The notes: generated from the sequence alone by a model not told the origin. A stretch of 64,000 nucleotides of DNA from Algoriphagus kandeliae (GCF_004571135.1 NZ_SPSB01000004.1:682001-746000); one strand, 5' to 3'; positions 36,503 through 49,219 are shown, numbered from the stretch's first letter. Translations and numbers: made by a program.

Positions 36503-37576
36503 ATGAACGTTCATCTTCAAAATATCCTGGATAACCTTCAGCAGATTGAACAACTTTCTGATGAACAAAAAGCTGCTATTACCAAGGCAGTAAAGGATGC
36601 GGATAAGGAAATTACCATTTTGGAATTCAAACTGGATAGAACAGAAAAAGTGAAACGGACCACATCCGTATTGCTTGAAGAAACTATCGAGGAGCTGGAA
36701 TTAAAAAGAAAAGACATTGAAGAGGCCAATTCAGCACTTCAAAAATCTCTAGAAGATCTAAAAGCTGCACAAGATCAATTAGTACAACAGGAAAAGCTCG
36801 CCTCATTGGGTCAATTGACTGCAGGTATTGCACATGAGATCAAAAACCCCCTGAATTTTGTCAACAACTTCTCCGAACTGAATAAGGAGTTGATTGATGA
36901 GGTTTTCGAGGAATTGGAAAATATGCCTCCATCCGACTCAAAAGAAGAAATAATCTCAATTCTGGAAGATGTAAAAAGCAACCTTTCCAAGGTTCTTGAG
37001 CATGGTTCGCGAGCAGATCGGATCGTAAAGTCCATGCTTCAACACAGTCGATCCGGAGATAATCAAAAGAGCGCACAGGAAGTCAATCCACTTATCAGAG
37101 AATTTGTCAACCTCTCCTATCATGGCATGCGAGCTGGCAAAAATCCTATCCAAGTGAATTTACAATTGGACTTAATGGAGGATGTTGGGGAGGCAGATTT
37201 GATCGTGGAAGACTTTTCTCGGGTAATTCTCAATATCTGCAACAATGCTTTTGACTCCATGAGAGAAAAGCTAAACAGCCAATCTCAAAATGAAGACAAC
37301 GACTACGAACCCACACTTAGAGCCCATTCTAGTCTAAAGAATGGAAAAATCTTAATTGAAATCAAGGACAACGGAACGGGAATCCCAGATACGATTCGGG
37401 AAAAAATCCTTCAACCATTCTTCACGACCAAAAAAGGCACAGAAGGAACAGGATTGGGGCTTTCCATCACACATGACATTATCAAGGCCCATGGTGGAGA
37501 ACTCCAAATAGAAAGCAAAGAAGGCGAAGGAGCCCTATTTAAAATACTAATACCACAAAAATCTAACGAGTCATGA
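36503..37576 (+). CDS. Short soluble histidine kinase, no sensory domain
   Basis: This 357-residue protein has no signal peptide or membrane helix. Residues 1-90 are a long coiled coil. HisKA follows with H111 in [12 protein letters not shown], then a HATPase with N box (VILNICNNAFDSM), DNGTGIP and GTGLGLSITHD. The transmitter is almost the same as that of the 15-module kinase (both have [20 protein letters not shown] and SELNKELI.EVFEELENMP). These two kinases bracket the three FIST genes. Lacking its own sensor, it probably receives input from a partner, the adjacent FIST proteins being the obvious candidates. It overlaps the next gene by ATGA. Confidence 0.92.
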   Translation: MNVHLQNILDNLQQIEQLSDEQKAAITKAVKDADKEITILEFKLDRTEKVKRTTSVLLEETIEELELKRKDIEEANSALQKSLEDLKAAQDQLVQQEKLASLGQLTAGIAHEIKNPLNFVNNFSELNKELIDEVFEELENMPPSDSKEEIISILEDVKSNLSKVLEHGSRADRIVKSMLQHSRSGDNQKSAQEVNPLIREFVNLSYHGMRAGKNPIQVNLQLDLMEDVGEADLIVEDFSRVILNICNNAFDSMREKLNSQSQNEDNDYEPTLRAHSSLKNGKILIEIKDNGTGIPDTIREKILQPFFTTKKGTEGTGLGLSITHDIIKAHGGELQIESKEGEGALFKILIPQKSNES

Positions 37577-40500
37577 ACAAACACATGCATTCATTCAGAC
37601 TACATGTATTTTTACTTTTTTCTATTGGATTGGCAGTAGCCTGTCAATCAGACACTACTGTACTAACTCCTGAGAACCCATCTAATTTTCAAATTCCATC
37701 GCCTGAACCATTTGAAATTCCTGAAGGGAAAACTATTGAATGGAAGAACATCCCGGAGGACTTCCTTTCTGATGGAAAAACGATGCGATTTGATTTGGAA
37801 AGACTGCCTTCAAAGCCTTTTTCATTGGAGGAAGAAGTACCACTCAAGCAACCAATCACTGAAATACCCTTTAATTGGGACGCATTAAAAGAAGTACCTC
37901 TGAATCTAAAATTAGAATCGGATTCAATCCATCATTTCATCCTCCCCCTACCTGACCCAATTATCTCAGAAGTAGGGATCCCTCAAAAACCAGAAGGAAT
38001 CAAGGCTGGAATTCTGGAATTGTCCAGTAGTCAGGGATTACCGGGAAATTCTGTCATAGCTCAAGTCATTGCGCCGGATGGAACACATTGGCTAAGTACT
38101 GAGCAGGGCTTAGTAAAGTATACAGGTACCGAGTTTCACTTGTTTGACATCCTCACAAGGGATTATTCAGCTGGAGCTCCCAATTTAATCCCGGAACTTG
38201 ATATAGACCCATCGGGAAAAATAATCATCTCGACTACAGGGTCTGGGATTGTAGTTTTAGACCCGGAAACCGAATTACTGGAATATTTTGAGCTTCCTTA
38301 TGGATTTACAAGAGGAGGTATAGATCAGGACGGGAACTACTGGGGAGGTATGATTGGAGATATTCCCAAGTTTATCGACCTTAAAAATGTAAAGGTCTTC
38401 TCCCTTGTTTTTGATGCTAATGAATTACCCTTATTCAGTGCCCTGAGCGTAGATTCAAAAAACAACCTATGGATAAGTTACAACGATGGGATAGCAATAA
38501 TTAGTCCCGACCGTGAAAAGGTAAAATTCATAGGAAATAACGAAGGCCTAATTGGGGATTTTTCAGGAACAGTCGTAGCGCCTGATGGGTCAGTTTGGCT
38601 AGAGTCATTCCAAAATGGGATCTATAATATTTCCTTGGAAAAAGGCATTATTTCCCGGATTGGGGAGGAACATGGGTATTCAAATGATGCAATCAATATA
38701 AATGTTGATCGAAAAGGAAGAGTTTGGCTGGCACACACCAATGGATTTTCAATTTTTAATCCAGAAAAATCTACCATAAAAACCATACAGACCAACCTAA
38801 GGATATATGGTTCGGGTCCTCCGGCAGTTAGCACAATCGATGAAGAGGATGGAATCTATTGGCTTGGAACCTTTACAAATGGACTCATCATATATGATCA
38901 ATTGGGAATGGATTCTAGGCACCTCTCTTCTAATGATGGACTTATCGACAATAATGTCTGGGGAATAGAAGAAGATGGTAATGGACGTGTTTTGCTAACC
39001 AGCTACAGCGGCCTCAACATCTATGACCCTTCTACAAAAACCATCAAATACCTAGAAATCCCAAGCCAGTTTGGCTCAAATAATCATCGGGGAATTTCGA
39101 AAATCTCCGAAGACATCTTTTTCCTTGGCTCTCTAGGAGGGTTTAGTTTCCTGAATTTGGAAGAAAATACAATCACTTCTTATCAAGGAAATTCCGAAAC
39201 ACCTCTAGTTTTTTGGCGGGCAAAATTGCTCAAAGACGGTAAAATTTGGATAGCTAGTAATAATGGTTTGATCCTTTTTGACCAAGAAAATGGTGCGATC
39301 AAAAAAATAGATGAGACGGCTGGTTTAGCCTCAAATTTCGTTTGGGGACTTGAACAAGATCCCCATGGCAAAGTCTGGGTAGTCACTGATTCTGGAATAA
39401 ACATGATCGATCCCGAAAAGAACACGATCACTTATTTGGGATCAGAACAGGGACTGTCTTCGATTGACCAATCTGCAATTTTTAAGACTAGCGAAAATGA
39501 AATAATTATCGGTGGAAGTGGAGGAATCTCAATCATCAACGAAAAGCAAAATCAGATTACGAGTATTTCTAGCAAGCATGGCTTGATTCCAGATAGGGTT
39601 TTCGACATAGTTGAATCCAATAATAGACTTGAACTGGGAACTTCAGATGGAATCGTAGTTATCGAAAAACCAAGTGAAGATGATCCCAATCAACCTTGGC
39701 GATTCATGAATTATGGAAGAGCAGAAGGCTCTCCTTTTACCGATTACAATCAAATGACTGCTAAGGTAACCAAAGAAGGAAAAGTATGGTGGGGAGCATC
39801 TCCAATTGTCACAGTCAACCTTCAAGATCCTGAATTAGACGCAAATGCTCCGGCCAATGTGGAATTAACAGGGATTCGAATCATGGATCAAACAGCGAAC
39901 TTTTTTATAAAAGCTGAGCAAGGAAGAGTTCTTTCGTCCACAGACAGCCTTACTTCCGGTTTAGAAAATGTACAGGGGTATCTGAAAAAAAATACTATCA
40001 AATGGGACGGTTTGGATCCTAAAACTAAGGTTCCTCTTGGCTTGTCTCTACCCCATGACCAAAACTCCCTCACCTTTACTTTTTCCAATCCATCTATCCG
40101 AGGCCGAGATGAAATCGTCTATAAATATGTCTTGGAAGGTGCTGACGAGGAATGGTCTGAAGTCACCGACAAGCCCTTTTCAAAAACCTATTTCAACCTT
40201 TTCCCCGGGGATTACACCTTCAAGGTGATCAGCAAAGGATTCAATGGAGTCTGGAGTGAACCTGCCACTTATTCATTTACAATCAACCTCCCTTGGTGGT
40301 TAAAATGGTGGGCATTCCTGGTTTATGCTACACTTCTTGCCTTATTGATTTATACAGTTGTACAAATCAGATCTTATTATCTGCAGAAGGAAAATCGACT
40401 CCTTGAAGAGCGAGTAAATCAACGAACCGCAGAATTGAATCAATCGCTCGAAAATCTAAAAGCGACCCAAGAGCAGCTCATTCAATCTGAAAAAATGGCT

Positions 40501-41262
40501 TCTCTCGGAGAACTTACTGCGGGAATCGCTCATGAAATAAAGAACCCGCTCAATTTCGTCAACAATTTCTCCGAAGTCAGTGAAGAACTTTTAGATGAAA
40601 TGAATGAGGAAATTGAAAGTGGCAACTTGGATGAGGTTAAATCCATTGCTGTCGACCTCAAAGAAAATTTATCAAAAATCAAACACCATGGAAAACGGGC
40701 AGACTCCATTGTAAAAGGAATGCTCGAGCACAGCCGATCCAACTCAGGCGAAAAAACTCCAACTGATTTGAATGCCCTTGCGGATGAATACCTGAGATTG
40801 AGTTACCATGGATTACGTGCTAAGGATAAAAGCTTTCAGTCTGATTTCCGAACAGACTTTGAATCCAAACTACCAAAGGTAAATGTAGTGGCTCAGGATA
40901 TTGGTCGTGTATTATTGAACCTGATCAATAATGCTTTTTATGCGGTGGATGAAAAAGCCAAATCTATCCCGCAATCCCCTGAAGGAGCAGAGGGATATCA
41001 ACCGGAGGTAGCAGTCAGTACCAAAAGGAATCAAAACGAAATCGAAATTTCAGTTACAGATAACGGGAACGGCATCCCTGACTCCGTCAAAGACAAAATT
41101 TTCCAACCTTTCTTCACCACCAAACCTGCTGGTTCTGGGACAGGCCTAGGTCTGAGTTTGAGCTATGATATCATCAAAGCGCATGGTGGAACTTTTGATG
41201 TCCAATCAGAAGTGGGAAAAGGAACTCAATTCACCATCAAACTCCCTTTAAAATCAATCTAA
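37573..41262 (+). CDS. Lipoprotein-type periplasmic-propeller histidine kinase (twin 1)
   Basis: This 1229-residue protein starts with a lipoprotein signal, [11 protein letters not shown] (lipobox Cys24). About 120 residues of a pre-propeller region follow ([23 protein letters not shown]). Reg_prop blades come next ([30 protein letters not shown]), then Y_Y_Y and a membrane helix at about 911-933. A coiled coil, HisKA (H987, [12 protein letters not shown]) and HATPase ([18 protein letters not shown]) complete it. A lipid anchor combined with an internal membrane helix implies that both ends of the periplasmic part are held at the inner membrane. It is tandemly duplicated with the next gene (2-bp gap). 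There is no receiver domain. Confidence 0.9.
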   Translation: MNKHMHSFRLHVFLLFSIGLAVACQSDTTVLTPENPSNFQIPSPEPFEIPEGKTIEWKNIPEDFLSDGKTMRFDLERLPSKPFSLEEEVPLKQPITEIPFNWDALKEVPLNLKLESDSIHHFILPLPDPIISEVGIPQKPEGIKAGILELSSSQGLPGNSVIAQVIAPDGTHWLSTEQGLVKYTGTEFHLFDILTRDYSAGAPNLIPELDIDPSGKIIISTTGSGIVVLDPETELLEYFELPYGFTRGGIDQDGNYWGGMIGDIPKFIDLKNVKVFSLVFDANELPLFSALSVDSKNNLWISYNDGIAIISPDREKVKFIGNNEGLIGDFSGTVVAPDGSVWLESFQNGIYNISLEKGIISRIGEEHGYSNDAININVDRKGRVWLAHTNGFSIFNPEKSTIKTIQTNLRIYGSGPPAVSTIDEEDGIYWLGTFTNGLIIYDQLGMDSRHLSSNDGLIDNNVWGIEEDGNGRVLLTSYSGLNIYDPSTKTIKYLEIPSQFGSNNHRGISKISEDIFFLGSLGGFSFLNLEENTITSYQGNSETPLVFWRAKLLKDGKIWIASNNGLILFDQENGAIKKIDETAGLASNFVWGLEQDPHGKVWVVTDSGINMIDPEKNTITYLGSEQGLSSIDQSAIFKTSENEIIIGGSGGISIINEKQNQITSISSKHGLIPDRVFDIVESNNRLELGTSDGIVVIEKPSEDDPNQPWRFMNYGRAEGSPFTDYNQMTAKVTKEGKVWWGASPIVTVNLQDPELDANAPANVELTGIRIMDQTANFFIKAEQGRVLSSTDSLTSGLENVQGYLKKNTIKWDGLDPKTKVPLGLSLPHDQNSLTFTFSNPSIRGRDEIVYKYVLEGADEEWSEVTDKPFSKTYFNLFPGDYTFKVISKGFNGVWSEPATYSFTINLPWWLKWWAFLVYATLLALLIYTVVQIRSYYLQKENRLLEERVNQRTAELNQSLENLKATQEQLIQSEKMASLGELTAGIAHEIKNPLNFVNNFSEVSEELLDEMNEEIESGNLDEVKSIAVDLKENLSKIKHHGKRADSIVKGMLEHSRSNSGEKTPTDLNALADEYLRLSYHGLRAKDKSFQSDFRTDFESKLPKVNVVAQDIGRVLLNLINNAFYAVDEKAKSIPQSPEGAEGYQPEVAVSTKRNQNEIEISVTDNGNGIPDSVKDKIFQPFFTTKPAGSGTGLGLSLSYDIIKAHGGTFDVQSEVGKGTQFTIKLPLKSI

Positions 41263-41264
41263 CT

Positions 41265-44200
41265 ATGAAAGAGGACATGCAATCTTTTGGCCTACGGGTA
41301 TTTTTACTTTTTTCACTGGCATTGGCTGTGGCATGTCAATCTGATGAAAACGTTCCTATTCCTGAAAATCCTTCCAATTTTCAGATACCCACTCCTGTTC
41401 CTTTTGAAATTCCGGAAGGAAAAACCATTGAATGGAAAACGATCCAAAAAGATAGCGTTCCGAAGGGAAGAAAAATGAGCTTTAATTGGGATAGACTGCC
41501 TTCCAAGCCTTTTTCTCTTGAGGAAGAAGAACCACTTAAAAAGCCATTGGATGAGATTAGTTTTGATTGGGAAGAATTGGAAGAAGCACCACTCACGCTA
41601 GAGATTGAATTTGATTCTTTACAAAGCGTAAAATTTCCTTTACCTGCGCCTATTGTAAGCCTAGTCGGAACACCTCTTAAGGCAGAAGGAAGCGCTGCTG
41701 GTATATTAAATTTATCAAATGGGCAGGGGCTTCCGGGAAATACGATTTATGCCCAAACAATCGCCCCAGATGGATCACATTGGATAGGGACAGAGCAAGG
41801 TTTAGTTAAATTCGCTGGAAATGAATTTCACCTTTATGAAATTGTCACAACCGAATTCGCCTCAGGCGTTATAAATATAATTTCAGACTTAGATTTTGAT
41901 CAGGAAGGCCGGTTGATTGTTTCGACTTTCGAACGGGGTTTCTTGATTGTTGATCTCGAAAATGAGATAGTAGAAAAATTCAAACTGCCTTATGGTTTCA
42001 CCCGCGGAACTATAGACCGAGATGGTAATTATTGGGGAGGAAGAATTTCAGGACTTTTAAAATTCGTTGACCTTAAAAACAGGACTCTTTCAAGAATCAA
42101 TTTAGAGTCAAAAAACCTCAATATTATTAATGGATTTGGCAGTTTTGTCGATTCAAAAAACAACCTTTGGCTAGGTTTAAATTCAGGAATTGCTATCGCA
42201 AACCCTGACCGAACAAAGGTAAAATTTCTAGGTAGAGATGAGGGAATCAGTGTTCCAAACATTTATGATTTTAGAGAAGGATCTGATGGTTCTGTTTGGT
42301 TGGCTTCATATTCCCTAGGAGCAGTCAATGTTTCTTTGGAAAATCAGGTTATTTCCCGAATGGGGGAAGAGCAAGGTTTTACAGGAAATTTAATTGACAT
42401 CACCCTAGATCAAGAAGGCAATATTTGGATGGGATCTGATGAGTCATTTTCCATCTATAATCCAACCAAAGGAACTTTAAAAACCATCAAAACCAACTTC
42501 CATTTAAGAGGGGCAGGCCCCCCGGCTGTCAGTTTAATTGATGAAAAGGATGGAATGTATTGGGCTGGAACATTTACCAATGGCCTGATTCTATACGATC
42601 CTTTAGGAATGGATTCCAGACACCTCAATACAGAAAATGGCCTAGTGAGCAATGAAGTTTGGGGCATTGAGGAAGATCAAAATCACCGAGTTTGGTTAGC
42701 CTCCTATGGCGGACTCAACATTTACGATCCCTCCACCAAGACGCTTAAGTATCTTGAAATTCCAAGAGAAATCGGCCCTAATGACCATCGTGGAGTATCC
42801 AAACTTTCTGAGGATATTTTATTTATCGGTTCCCTCGGAGGTTTTAGCCTTTTAAATCTAAAAGAGAACACGATTACTTCTTATCAGGGAAATTCGGAAA
42901 CAGCCAGGTTTTTTTGGCGCGCAAGATTACGAAAAGATGGTACCCTTTGGCTTGCCACTAATGATGGACTGATTGTTTTTGATCAAAATGAAGGGACCAT
43001 GAAAAAAGTGGATGGATTCACGGGCTTAGCAGGGAGCACTGTATGGGGAATAGAAGAAGACCACTTGAATAAAATCTGGGTTGTCACTAATTCCGGCATC
43101 AATTTCATCGACCCTGAAAAAAATACAGTCAGTTTCCTTGGCATTTACGAAGGCCTATCTACAGTAGATCAATCTGTCATTTTTAGAGATTCTGAAGATC
43201 AAATGATCATTGGTGGGGGTCGGGGAATCTCCATAATCAACAAAGAGCGAAACCAAATCACCAATGTGAATAGTGATCATGGGCTGGAACCCGAATCCCT
43301 TTATGACTTGGTAGTTTCAAAAGGCAGAATTCAGCTAGGAACTTCGGATGGAATAGTCATCATCGAACAACCATCTGAGGATAATCCAAATCAGCCTTGG
43401 AGGTTTTTGAATTATGGACGAGCTGAAGGCTCTCCTTTTACTGACTATAATCAGATGACTGCCAAGGTGACAAGAAGTGGAAAGGTTTGGTGGGCTGCAT
43501 CTCCTATCCTAACTGTCAATCTTCAGGATCCCAAGCTGAATACAGATGCTCCTGCAATAGTGGAATTGACTGGGATCCGCATCATGGATCAAACAGCTAA
43601 TCTTTTCAAAAACTCTCAACAAGGTAGAGATATTTCAGTTTTTGATAGCCTTACTGCTGATATTGGTAATGCCTCCAATTACCTCAATGAGAACAAGATC
43701 ACCTGGGACAGTTTGGATCCTAAAACCAAAGTTCCTCTTGGCCTAGTACTCCCCTATAATCAAAACTCTCTCACCTTTACGTTTTCTAACCCTACTATCC
43801 GAAGCAGGGATGAAATTGCATACAGGTATGTCTTGGAGGGCTCCGACAAGGATTGGTCAGACATCACCAAAAACCCCATTTCAAAAACCTACTTCAACTT
43901 ATTACCAGGGGATTATACTTTCAAAGTAATCAGCAAAGGCTTTAATGGGGTATGGAGTGAGCCTGCATCCTTTTCTTTCACAATCAATCCGCCATGGTGG
44001 TTTACCTGGTGGGCTTTCTTGATATACGCCGCCTTGCTTGGTTTGGTGATTTATACTGTCGTTCAAATCAGATCCTACTACCTCAAAAAAGAAAACCGAT
44101 TACTGGAAGAGCGGGTCAATCACCGCACGGCTCAATTGAATCAGTCGCTAGAAAACTTGAAGTCCACCCAGCAGCAATTAATCCAATCCGAGAAAATGGC

Positions 44201-44939
44201 TTCACTGGGAGAGCTAACCGCCGGGATTGCTCATGAGATTCAAAACCCACTGAATTTCGTGAATAACTTCTCAGAAATCAGCAATGAGTTGATTGAAGAA
44301 ATGAAGGAAGAGTTGGCAGCAGGAAATGCAAATGTGGCTATTGAGATTGCGGATGATTTGAAGGAAAACCTTTCCAAAATCAACCATCATGGGAAACGGG
44401 CCGGAACTATCGTGAAGGGGATGTTGGCACACAGCCGTTCCAACTCGGGAGAGAGAACCTTGACCGATTTGAATGCCCTTGCCGATGAATACATCCGATT
44501 GAGTTACCATGGACTTCGAGCTAAGGACAAGTCATTCAATTCTAATTTCAAACTTGAGTTAGACCCTGATCTCCCTAAAGCAAAGGTCGCGGCCCAAGAC
44601 ATAGGTCGAGTACTACTTAACCTTATTAATAATGCCTTCTACGTGGTAGATGAAAAAGCCAAGTCAGGAATTGAAGGTTACAAACCCGAAGTAATCGTCA
44701 GTACCAAAAAGACTGAAAGAGGTATTGAAATCTCTGTAAAGGATAACGGAAACGGAATCCCCGACTCCATCAAAGAAAAAATCTTCCAACCCTTCTTCAC
44801 GACCAAGCCTACCGGTTCGGGTACAGGCTTAGGTCTGAGTTTGAGCTATGATATAGTGAAGGCGCATGGGGGAGAAATAAAGATAAGAAGCATAGAAGGA
44901 GAAGGAAGCCAATTTATTATTAATCTACCAATTCATTGA
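41265..44939 (+). CDS. Lipoprotein-type periplasmic-propeller histidine kinase (twin 2)
   Basis: This 1224-residue protein is colinear with the preceding gene along its whole length: signal [11 protein letters not shown] (Cys24), [13 protein letters not shown], propeller, Y_Y_Y, membrane helix at about 913-936, HisKA H990 ([12 protein letters not shown]) and HATPase ([18 protein letters not shown]). The pair is a tandem duplication. Some blades have diverged, as expected if the ligands differ. Part of the transmitter coding sequence (44651-44758) is nearly identical to the next kinase gene rather than to its twin, suggesting gene conversion. A 49-bp gap follows, the largest inside the cluster. 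Confidence 0.9.
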   Translation: MKEDMQSFGLRVFLLFSLALAVACQSDENVPIPENPSNFQIPTPVPFEIPEGKTIEWKTIQKDSVPKGRKMSFNWDRLPSKPFSLEEEEPLKKPLDEISFDWEELEEAPLTLEIEFDSLQSVKFPLPAPIVSLVGTPLKAEGSAAGILNLSNGQGLPGNTIYAQTIAPDGSHWIGTEQGLVKFAGNEFHLYEIVTTEFASGVINIISDLDFDQEGRLIVSTFERGFLIVDLENEIVEKFKLPYGFTRGTIDRDGNYWGGRISGLLKFVDLKNRTLSRINLESKNLNIINGFGSFVDSKNNLWLGLNSGIAIANPDRTKVKFLGRDEGISVPNIYDFREGSDGSVWLASYSLGAVNVSLENQVISRMGEEQGFTGNLIDITLDQEGNIWMGSDESFSIYNPTKGTLKTIKTNFHLRGAGPPAVSLIDEKDGMYWAGTFTNGLILYDPLGMDSRHLNTENGLVSNEVWGIEEDQNHRVWLASYGGLNIYDPSTKTLKYLEIPREIGPNDHRGVSKLSEDILFIGSLGGFSLLNLKENTITSYQGNSETARFFWRARLRKDGTLWLATNDGLIVFDQNEGTMKKVDGFTGLAGSTVWGIEEDHLNKIWVVTNSGINFIDPEKNTVSFLGIYEGLSTVDQSVIFRDSEDQMIIGGGRGISIINKERNQITNVNSDHGLEPESLYDLVVSKGRIQLGTSDGIVIIEQPSEDNPNQPWRFLNYGRAEGSPFTDYNQMTAKVTRSGKVWWAASPILTVNLQDPKLNTDAPAIVELTGIRIMDQTANLFKNSQQGRDISVFDSLTADIGNASNYLNENKITWDSLDPKTKVPLGLVLPYNQNSLTFTFSNPTIRSRDEIAYRYVLEGSDKDWSDITKNPISKTYFNLLPGDYTFKVISKGFNGVWSEPASFSFTINPPWWFTWWAFLIYAALLGLVIYTVVQIRSYYLKKENRLLEERVNHRTAQLNQSLENLKSTQQQLIQSEKMASLGELTAGIAHEIQNPLNFVNNFSEISNELIEEMKEELAAGNANVAIEIADDLKENLSKINHHGKRAGTIVKGMLAHSRSNSGERTLTDLNALADEYIRLSYHGLRAKDKSFNSNFKLELDPDLPKAKVAAQDIGRVLLNLINNAFYVVDEKAKSGIEGYKPEVIVSTKKTERGIEISVKDNGNGIPDSIKEKIFQPFFTTKPTGSGTGLGLSLSYDIVKAHGGEIKIRSIEGEGSQFIINLPIH

Positions 44940-44988
44940 TTTTAAGTAAATTATGAAAAGGAAATTTCCCACAACTAAATAGAAAAAC

Positions 44989-47900
44989 ATGAAGAGATTT
45001 TTTTCAACTTTCAAAATAGCCGTAATCAGCCTATTGTTCGCGGCAATGCAATTTGGACTCAGTCAAAATTCCATCGGACAGATTAATGGCTCCAAGGGAG
45101 TTCCCAAGTATACCAATTACATCATTGGCGATAATACTCCCGCAGGTCAACAAGTATGGAATGTAGGCCAGGATAATGAGGGCTTCATTTACACGGGTAC
45201 TTCCACTGGTCTTCAAAAATTTGATGGGGTCAACTGGGAATTATTACCTTCTCCCGTCCAAGACTTTTTAACAAATGTTCGCTCCACTTATTTGGCTTCG
45301 GATGGGACCTATTATTACGGATCAATCAGTGATTTTGGAGTGGTTGAAACAGATTCTACTGGAGCAACCAAAGAAGTTTCTATCGCGCATCTAATCCCAG
45401 AGGAAATTGCTTTCAATGATATCTGGACCATAGTAGAGGCTCAAGGTGAAATTTATTTTCAAGCGAGAGAAGCTATTTTCATCTATTCACCAAATGAGCC
45501 TGATCCCAACAAAAAAATCAAAATCTGGAAACCCGATACTGCATTTATGTATGGTTGGGAATTTGAGGATAACTACTTAGCCCATCAAGCTGAGATGGGT
45601 CTATTTAGGAATAATAATGGAACCTTAGAATTTATTGAAGGAAGTGAAATATTTAACAACGATAGGGTTCAGGTTCTTTTACCGTATAAAAATGCCGGGG
45701 AATTTCTAGTTGGGGCGTTTGCAGGGGGGCTTTACCTATATGATGGACAAAGCTTTTTACCCTTCATAACTGAAATTGATTACTTGCTTCAAGAGAGAAG
45801 CTTATACAGAGGCCTAGCATTACCCAACAATACCTACGCATTATCCGTGCTTGGCCATGGATTTTTTATTTTGGATCAGGAAGGAAAAGCCCTGAACCAA
45901 TTCACCACCAAGAATTCTATTCCTGATCAAAGTGTATATGCTTTTCACCTAGATAACACCCAAAACCTTTGGGTCGGCACTAATGCAGGACTTTGTAAAA
46001 TTGAGCTCTTTTCCCCTTTAACACAGTTTAATTCTGATGAATATGAGGTAGGAAATATCCTTTCTTTAAATGCCTACGGAGATGATTTGTATATGGGAGG
46101 CTCTACCTCAATTTTATACATTGACAGTGAAGATGGGGAGATAAAAAAAGTACAAAACCTTCCCAATACGCAAGTTTTCGCCATGGCTGAAGATGGGAAT
46201 CAATTGGTTTCTACAGGACCGGGACTTTATGAAATTCGAGGTAATAGTGCACGTTTGATCCCGGAAACACAGCCTTTTCAAACGGTAACCCTACAGATAT
46301 CTAAACAACATCCAGGTTACATTTTCACGGGTGGGACCTTTGGATTGCATGTTTTCAAAAGAGAACAAAAGGCTAATGGTGATTACCAATACGAATCAAT
46401 AGGTCCGATAACTGATGTAGGAAGATCAATATATTCCATTCAGGAAGATGCTGATGGCGAAATCTGGGCAGGAACTCAGGCCGGCTACCTTTACAGAGTA
46501 CAAATTCCAAAGACCGCTTCGGGTAATTTGAAAATAGAAGATGCTGTTACTACAACATTTTCTGACGAAACCTCTGTAGAAGGGGTCTCAGGTGTCGTTA
46601 CAGCAATCGATGGGAAAATTTATACCTCAGGAGTAGAAGGTTACTTTTTCTTTGATAAAGAAAGTGATTCATTCAAAAGAGATGAAGTCTTTAGCTTTTC
46701 AGATAAAAAAGCAGATCTAAATCTTGATACTTATGGGATAGGACTCGGCACCATGGGAAATGTTTTTCTCTCGTTTGGAGGTGAAAACCGTTTAGCCATA
46801 CCACAGGAGGATGGTAGCTATGTTATAAGAGAATATCCCTTAAACCTAATTACAGCAAACATTACCGGTGGTACTTATACAGAGAAAGATGGCACTTTTT
46901 GGTTTGCTACCGACGAAGGGCTTCTAAGAGTAGATGCCACCAAAGAGTATAAGACAGACCATCCCCTTCCTTTGTATTTCAATAGAGTAGAATCATCCGA
47001 AGGGAACCTGGTTCTTCCCAAATACTTTGGAGATCAAGTTCCAAGTTTGGTTTACAAGGGAAATAATATACTATTCAACTATATCGCTCCCTTCTTCATC
47101 AAAGAAAATCAAATTCAATATCGGACTTTTTTAGATGGGCTCGATGAAGAATGGTCAGATTGGGATAGTAGAACCTCAAGAGAGTTTAGCAATCTTCCTT
47201 ATGGTAGCTATATATTCAGAGTGAAAGCTAGAAATGCTTTTAATTTAGAATCTGAGGAAATAGCCTATTCTTTCGAAATTCTCCCTCCATGGTATGCCAC
47301 TTGGTGGGCGTTTGTCCTATACTTCATCTTATTTGGACTAATCGTGTATGGTTTGGTGAAATTCCAAACAGGAAGGATTTTGGCTAGGGAAAAAGAGAAG
47401 AATAGGGAAAAAGAACTAGCTCAAGCTCGTGAAATAGAAAAAGCTTACGAAGGACTGAAGGCGACTCAAGCCCAACTTATTCAATCTGAGAAAATGGCCT
47501 CTTTAGGTGAGCTCACAGCTGGAATCGCCCATGAAATACAGAACCCATTAAATTTTGTGAAGAATTTTTCGGAACTCAATCAGGAATTAATTGAGGAGTT
47601 GCGTGAAGAAATTGAAAAGGGAAATCTTGATCAGGTAAAAGAGTTAGTTGCCAATATCCAAGAAAACGAAGTCAAGATCGTTCAGCATTGTAAGCGGGCA
47701 GATTCTATCGTAAAGGGAATGCTGCAGCATAGCCGATCCAGCTCCGGAGAAAAACATGCAACCAATCTTAACGTACTGGCGGAAGAGTACCTTAAGCTTT
47801 CTTATCACGGACTCAGAGCCAAGGACAAATCTTTTTCAGCCGATTTCAAAGCAGCATTGGACCCTGATCTTCCAAAAGTTCAAGTAGTCAGGCAGGATAT

Positions 47901-48231
47901 CGGAAGGGTCTTGTTGAACCTAATCAACAACGCATTCTATGCCGTAAATGAAAAAGCCAAGTCAGGAATTGAAGGTTACAAACCTGAAGTAAACGTCAGT
48001 ACCAAAAAGACTGAAAGAGGTATTGAAATCTCTGTAAAGGATAACGGAAACGGAATTCCAGAATCCATCAAAGAAAAAATCTTCCAACCCTTCTTCACCA
48101 CTAAACCGACCGGTTCTGGAACTGGCTTAGGGCTGAGCTTAAGCTATGATATTGTGAAGGCACATGGAGGGGAGTTGAAAGTCGAATCACAACCCGGAAG
48201 CACAGTTTTTACGATTACAATACACAGTTAG
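44989..48231 (+). CDS. Periplasmic-propeller sensor histidine kinase
   Basis: This 1080-residue protein has a conventional signal peptide ([20 protein letters not shown]) and Reg_prop blades ([41 protein letters not shown]). Y_Y_Y ends at PPWYATWW, with a membrane helix at about 771-794. HisKA has H848 in [12 protein letters not shown], and the HATPase has DNGNGIP and [11 protein letters not shown]. The propeller start '[21 protein letters not shown]' region resembles the variant family lacking the canonical first blade. It is followed after 4 bp by a DUF6090 gene, repeating the kinase/DUF6090 pairing seen at 7545-11644. No receiver domain is present. Confidence 0.92.
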   Translation: MKRFFSTFKIAVISLLFAAMQFGLSQNSIGQINGSKGVPKYTNYIIGDNTPAGQQVWNVGQDNEGFIYTGTSTGLQKFDGVNWELLPSPVQDFLTNVRSTYLASDGTYYYGSISDFGVVETDSTGATKEVSIAHLIPEEIAFNDIWTIVEAQGEIYFQAREAIFIYSPNEPDPNKKIKIWKPDTAFMYGWEFEDNYLAHQAEMGLFRNNNGTLEFIEGSEIFNNDRVQVLLPYKNAGEFLVGAFAGGLYLYDGQSFLPFITEIDYLLQERSLYRGLALPNNTYALSVLGHGFFILDQEGKALNQFTTKNSIPDQSVYAFHLDNTQNLWVGTNAGLCKIELFSPLTQFNSDEYEVGNILSLNAYGDDLYMGGSTSILYIDSEDGEIKKVQNLPNTQVFAMAEDGNQLVSTGPGLYEIRGNSARLIPETQPFQTVTLQISKQHPGYIFTGGTFGLHVFKREQKANGDYQYESIGPITDVGRSIYSIQEDADGEIWAGTQAGYLYRVQIPKTASGNLKIEDAVTTTFSDETSVEGVSGVVTAIDGKIYTSGVEGYFFFDKESDSFKRDEVFSFSDKKADLNLDTYGIGLGTMGNVFLSFGGENRLAIPQEDGSYVIREYPLNLITANITGGTYTEKDGTFWFATDEGLLRVDATKEYKTDHPLPLYFNRVESSEGNLVLPKYFGDQVPSLVYKGNNILFNYIAPFFIKENQIQYRTFLDGLDEEWSDWDSRTSREFSNLPYGSYIFRVKARNAFNLESEEIAYSFEILPPWYATWWAFVLYFILFGLIVYGLVKFQTGRILAREKEKNREKELAQAREIEKAYEGLKATQAQLIQSEKMASLGELTAGIAHEIQNPLNFVKNFSELNQELIEELREEIEKGNLDQVKELVANIQENEVKIVQHCKRADSIVKGMLQHSRSSSGEKHATNLNVLAEEYLKLSYHGLRAKDKSFSADFKAALDPDLPKVQVVRQDIGRVLLNLINNAFYAVNEKAKSGIEGYKPEVNVSTKKTERGIEISVKDNGNGIPESIKEKIFQPFFTTKPTGSGTGLGLSLSYDIVKAHGGELKVESQPGSTVFTITIHS

Positions 48232-48235
48232 AATT

Positions 48236-49036
48236 ATGCTAAAATTTTTTAGGAAAATCCGACAATCCCTACTAGGGAAAGCAAGTATCAGAAAATATCT
48301 GATTTACGCGATAGGGGAAATCCTGCTGGTGGTGATCGGGATTCTTATTGCCCTTCAGGTGAATACCTGGAATGAAGAAAGAAAGCGCGAAAAAGAAGAG
48401 AATCAATATTTGAATTCTTTGCTAAACGATTTTGAAACAGCCGAGTCGTCATTTCAACTAATTCTTGGAGCTGTACAGGAACAACTTAACCACAATGAGC
48501 AATTGCTTGTGCTTCTAGCAGAACCAGAGGGAAGTACCCCGACTGATAGCTTGGTTGGAATGCTCCGGAAATCATTTATAGATGTTCCTTTTGGTATTCA
48601 GGTAACTGCTTACAACGACCTTGTCAATTCTGGCAAGCTCTCCATTCTTCAAAGCGAAGAACTACGAAGAGCACTTTCCAATTTTGAAATAGTAAATGCT
48701 TTAGCAAATAGCTACTCAGAAAAGGCAGCCGATCAATGGGCAGGACAGGTGACAGAATTTTTCGTAAATCGATTTAATGTAAGTACTATTTATGGGGAAG
48801 ATTCAGATGTGATTTGGGAGTATCCTGGGATACCCCATTCGTCGGGTTATGAAAAGACTCCTATTAACAAACGTTTCTCCTCAGATAAAGAAGCCGTATG
48901 GAGCCGTGAACTTGCAAATAGAATTGCGATCAAGAATGTATTGCTTGAAGATGCAGCCCGTTCAGCAAAAGATGTTCTTATTTTAATAGATGAAATCAAA
49001 CTACTCATTAGTTCTTCTCTCAGGAATAATAAATAA
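48236..49036 (+). CDS. DUF6090-type single-pass membrane protein, last gene of cluster
   Basis: This 266-residue protein starts MLKFFRKIRQSLLGKASIRKY, with a membrane helix (AIGEILLVVIGILIALQ) and VNTWNEERKRE. The periplasmic part carries the family core as YNDLVNSGKLSILQSEELRR, very close to the copy at 6785. It lies 4 bp after a propeller kinase and about 36 kb from the main DUF6090 run, so its association with propeller kinases is not only a by-product of that tandem array. No enzyme motif is visible. Confidence 0.86.
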   Translation: MLKFFRKIRQSLLGKASIRKYLIYAIGEILLVVIGILIALQVNTWNEERKREKEENQYLNSLLNDFETAESSFQLILGAVQEQLNHNEQLLVLLAEPEGSTPTDSLVGMLRKSFIDVPFGIQVTAYNDLVNSGKLSILQSEELRRALSNFEIVNALANSYSEKAADQWAGQVTEFFVNRFNVSTIYGEDSDVIWEYPGIPHSSGYEKTPINKRFSSDKEAVWSRELANRIAIKNVLLEDAARSAKDVLILIDEIKLLISSSLRNNK

Positions 49037-49219
49037 TTGGACAATCTAAAAAGATTAGTAGTAGTACCCTTTTTGCCATCAGTTCATTCGGTTCAATAAT
49101 ATTCCTTTCTGATAGAATATATACCTCAACTGTACTGTTTCCTTAAATTATCTTCAAATGACATAAAGATAATTTGTTGGTATAGCTTCGTACACTGCGT
49201 ATATTAAGCCTAAAAAACA
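49037..49219. other. Intergenic region after the sensor cluster
   Basis: This 183-bp A/T-rich gap holds no convincing terminator: AATCT/AGATT around 49048-49060 forms only a 5-bp stem without a T-run. A TAGCTTCG near 49182 is one base off the Bacteroidota -7 element but lacks a well-spaced TTTG. Transcription may read through into 49220. Confidence 0.35.

Noticed and set aside
49045-49062. Terminator after the sensor cluster (AATCT/AGATT)
   Set aside because: Only a 5-bp stem without a following T-run.
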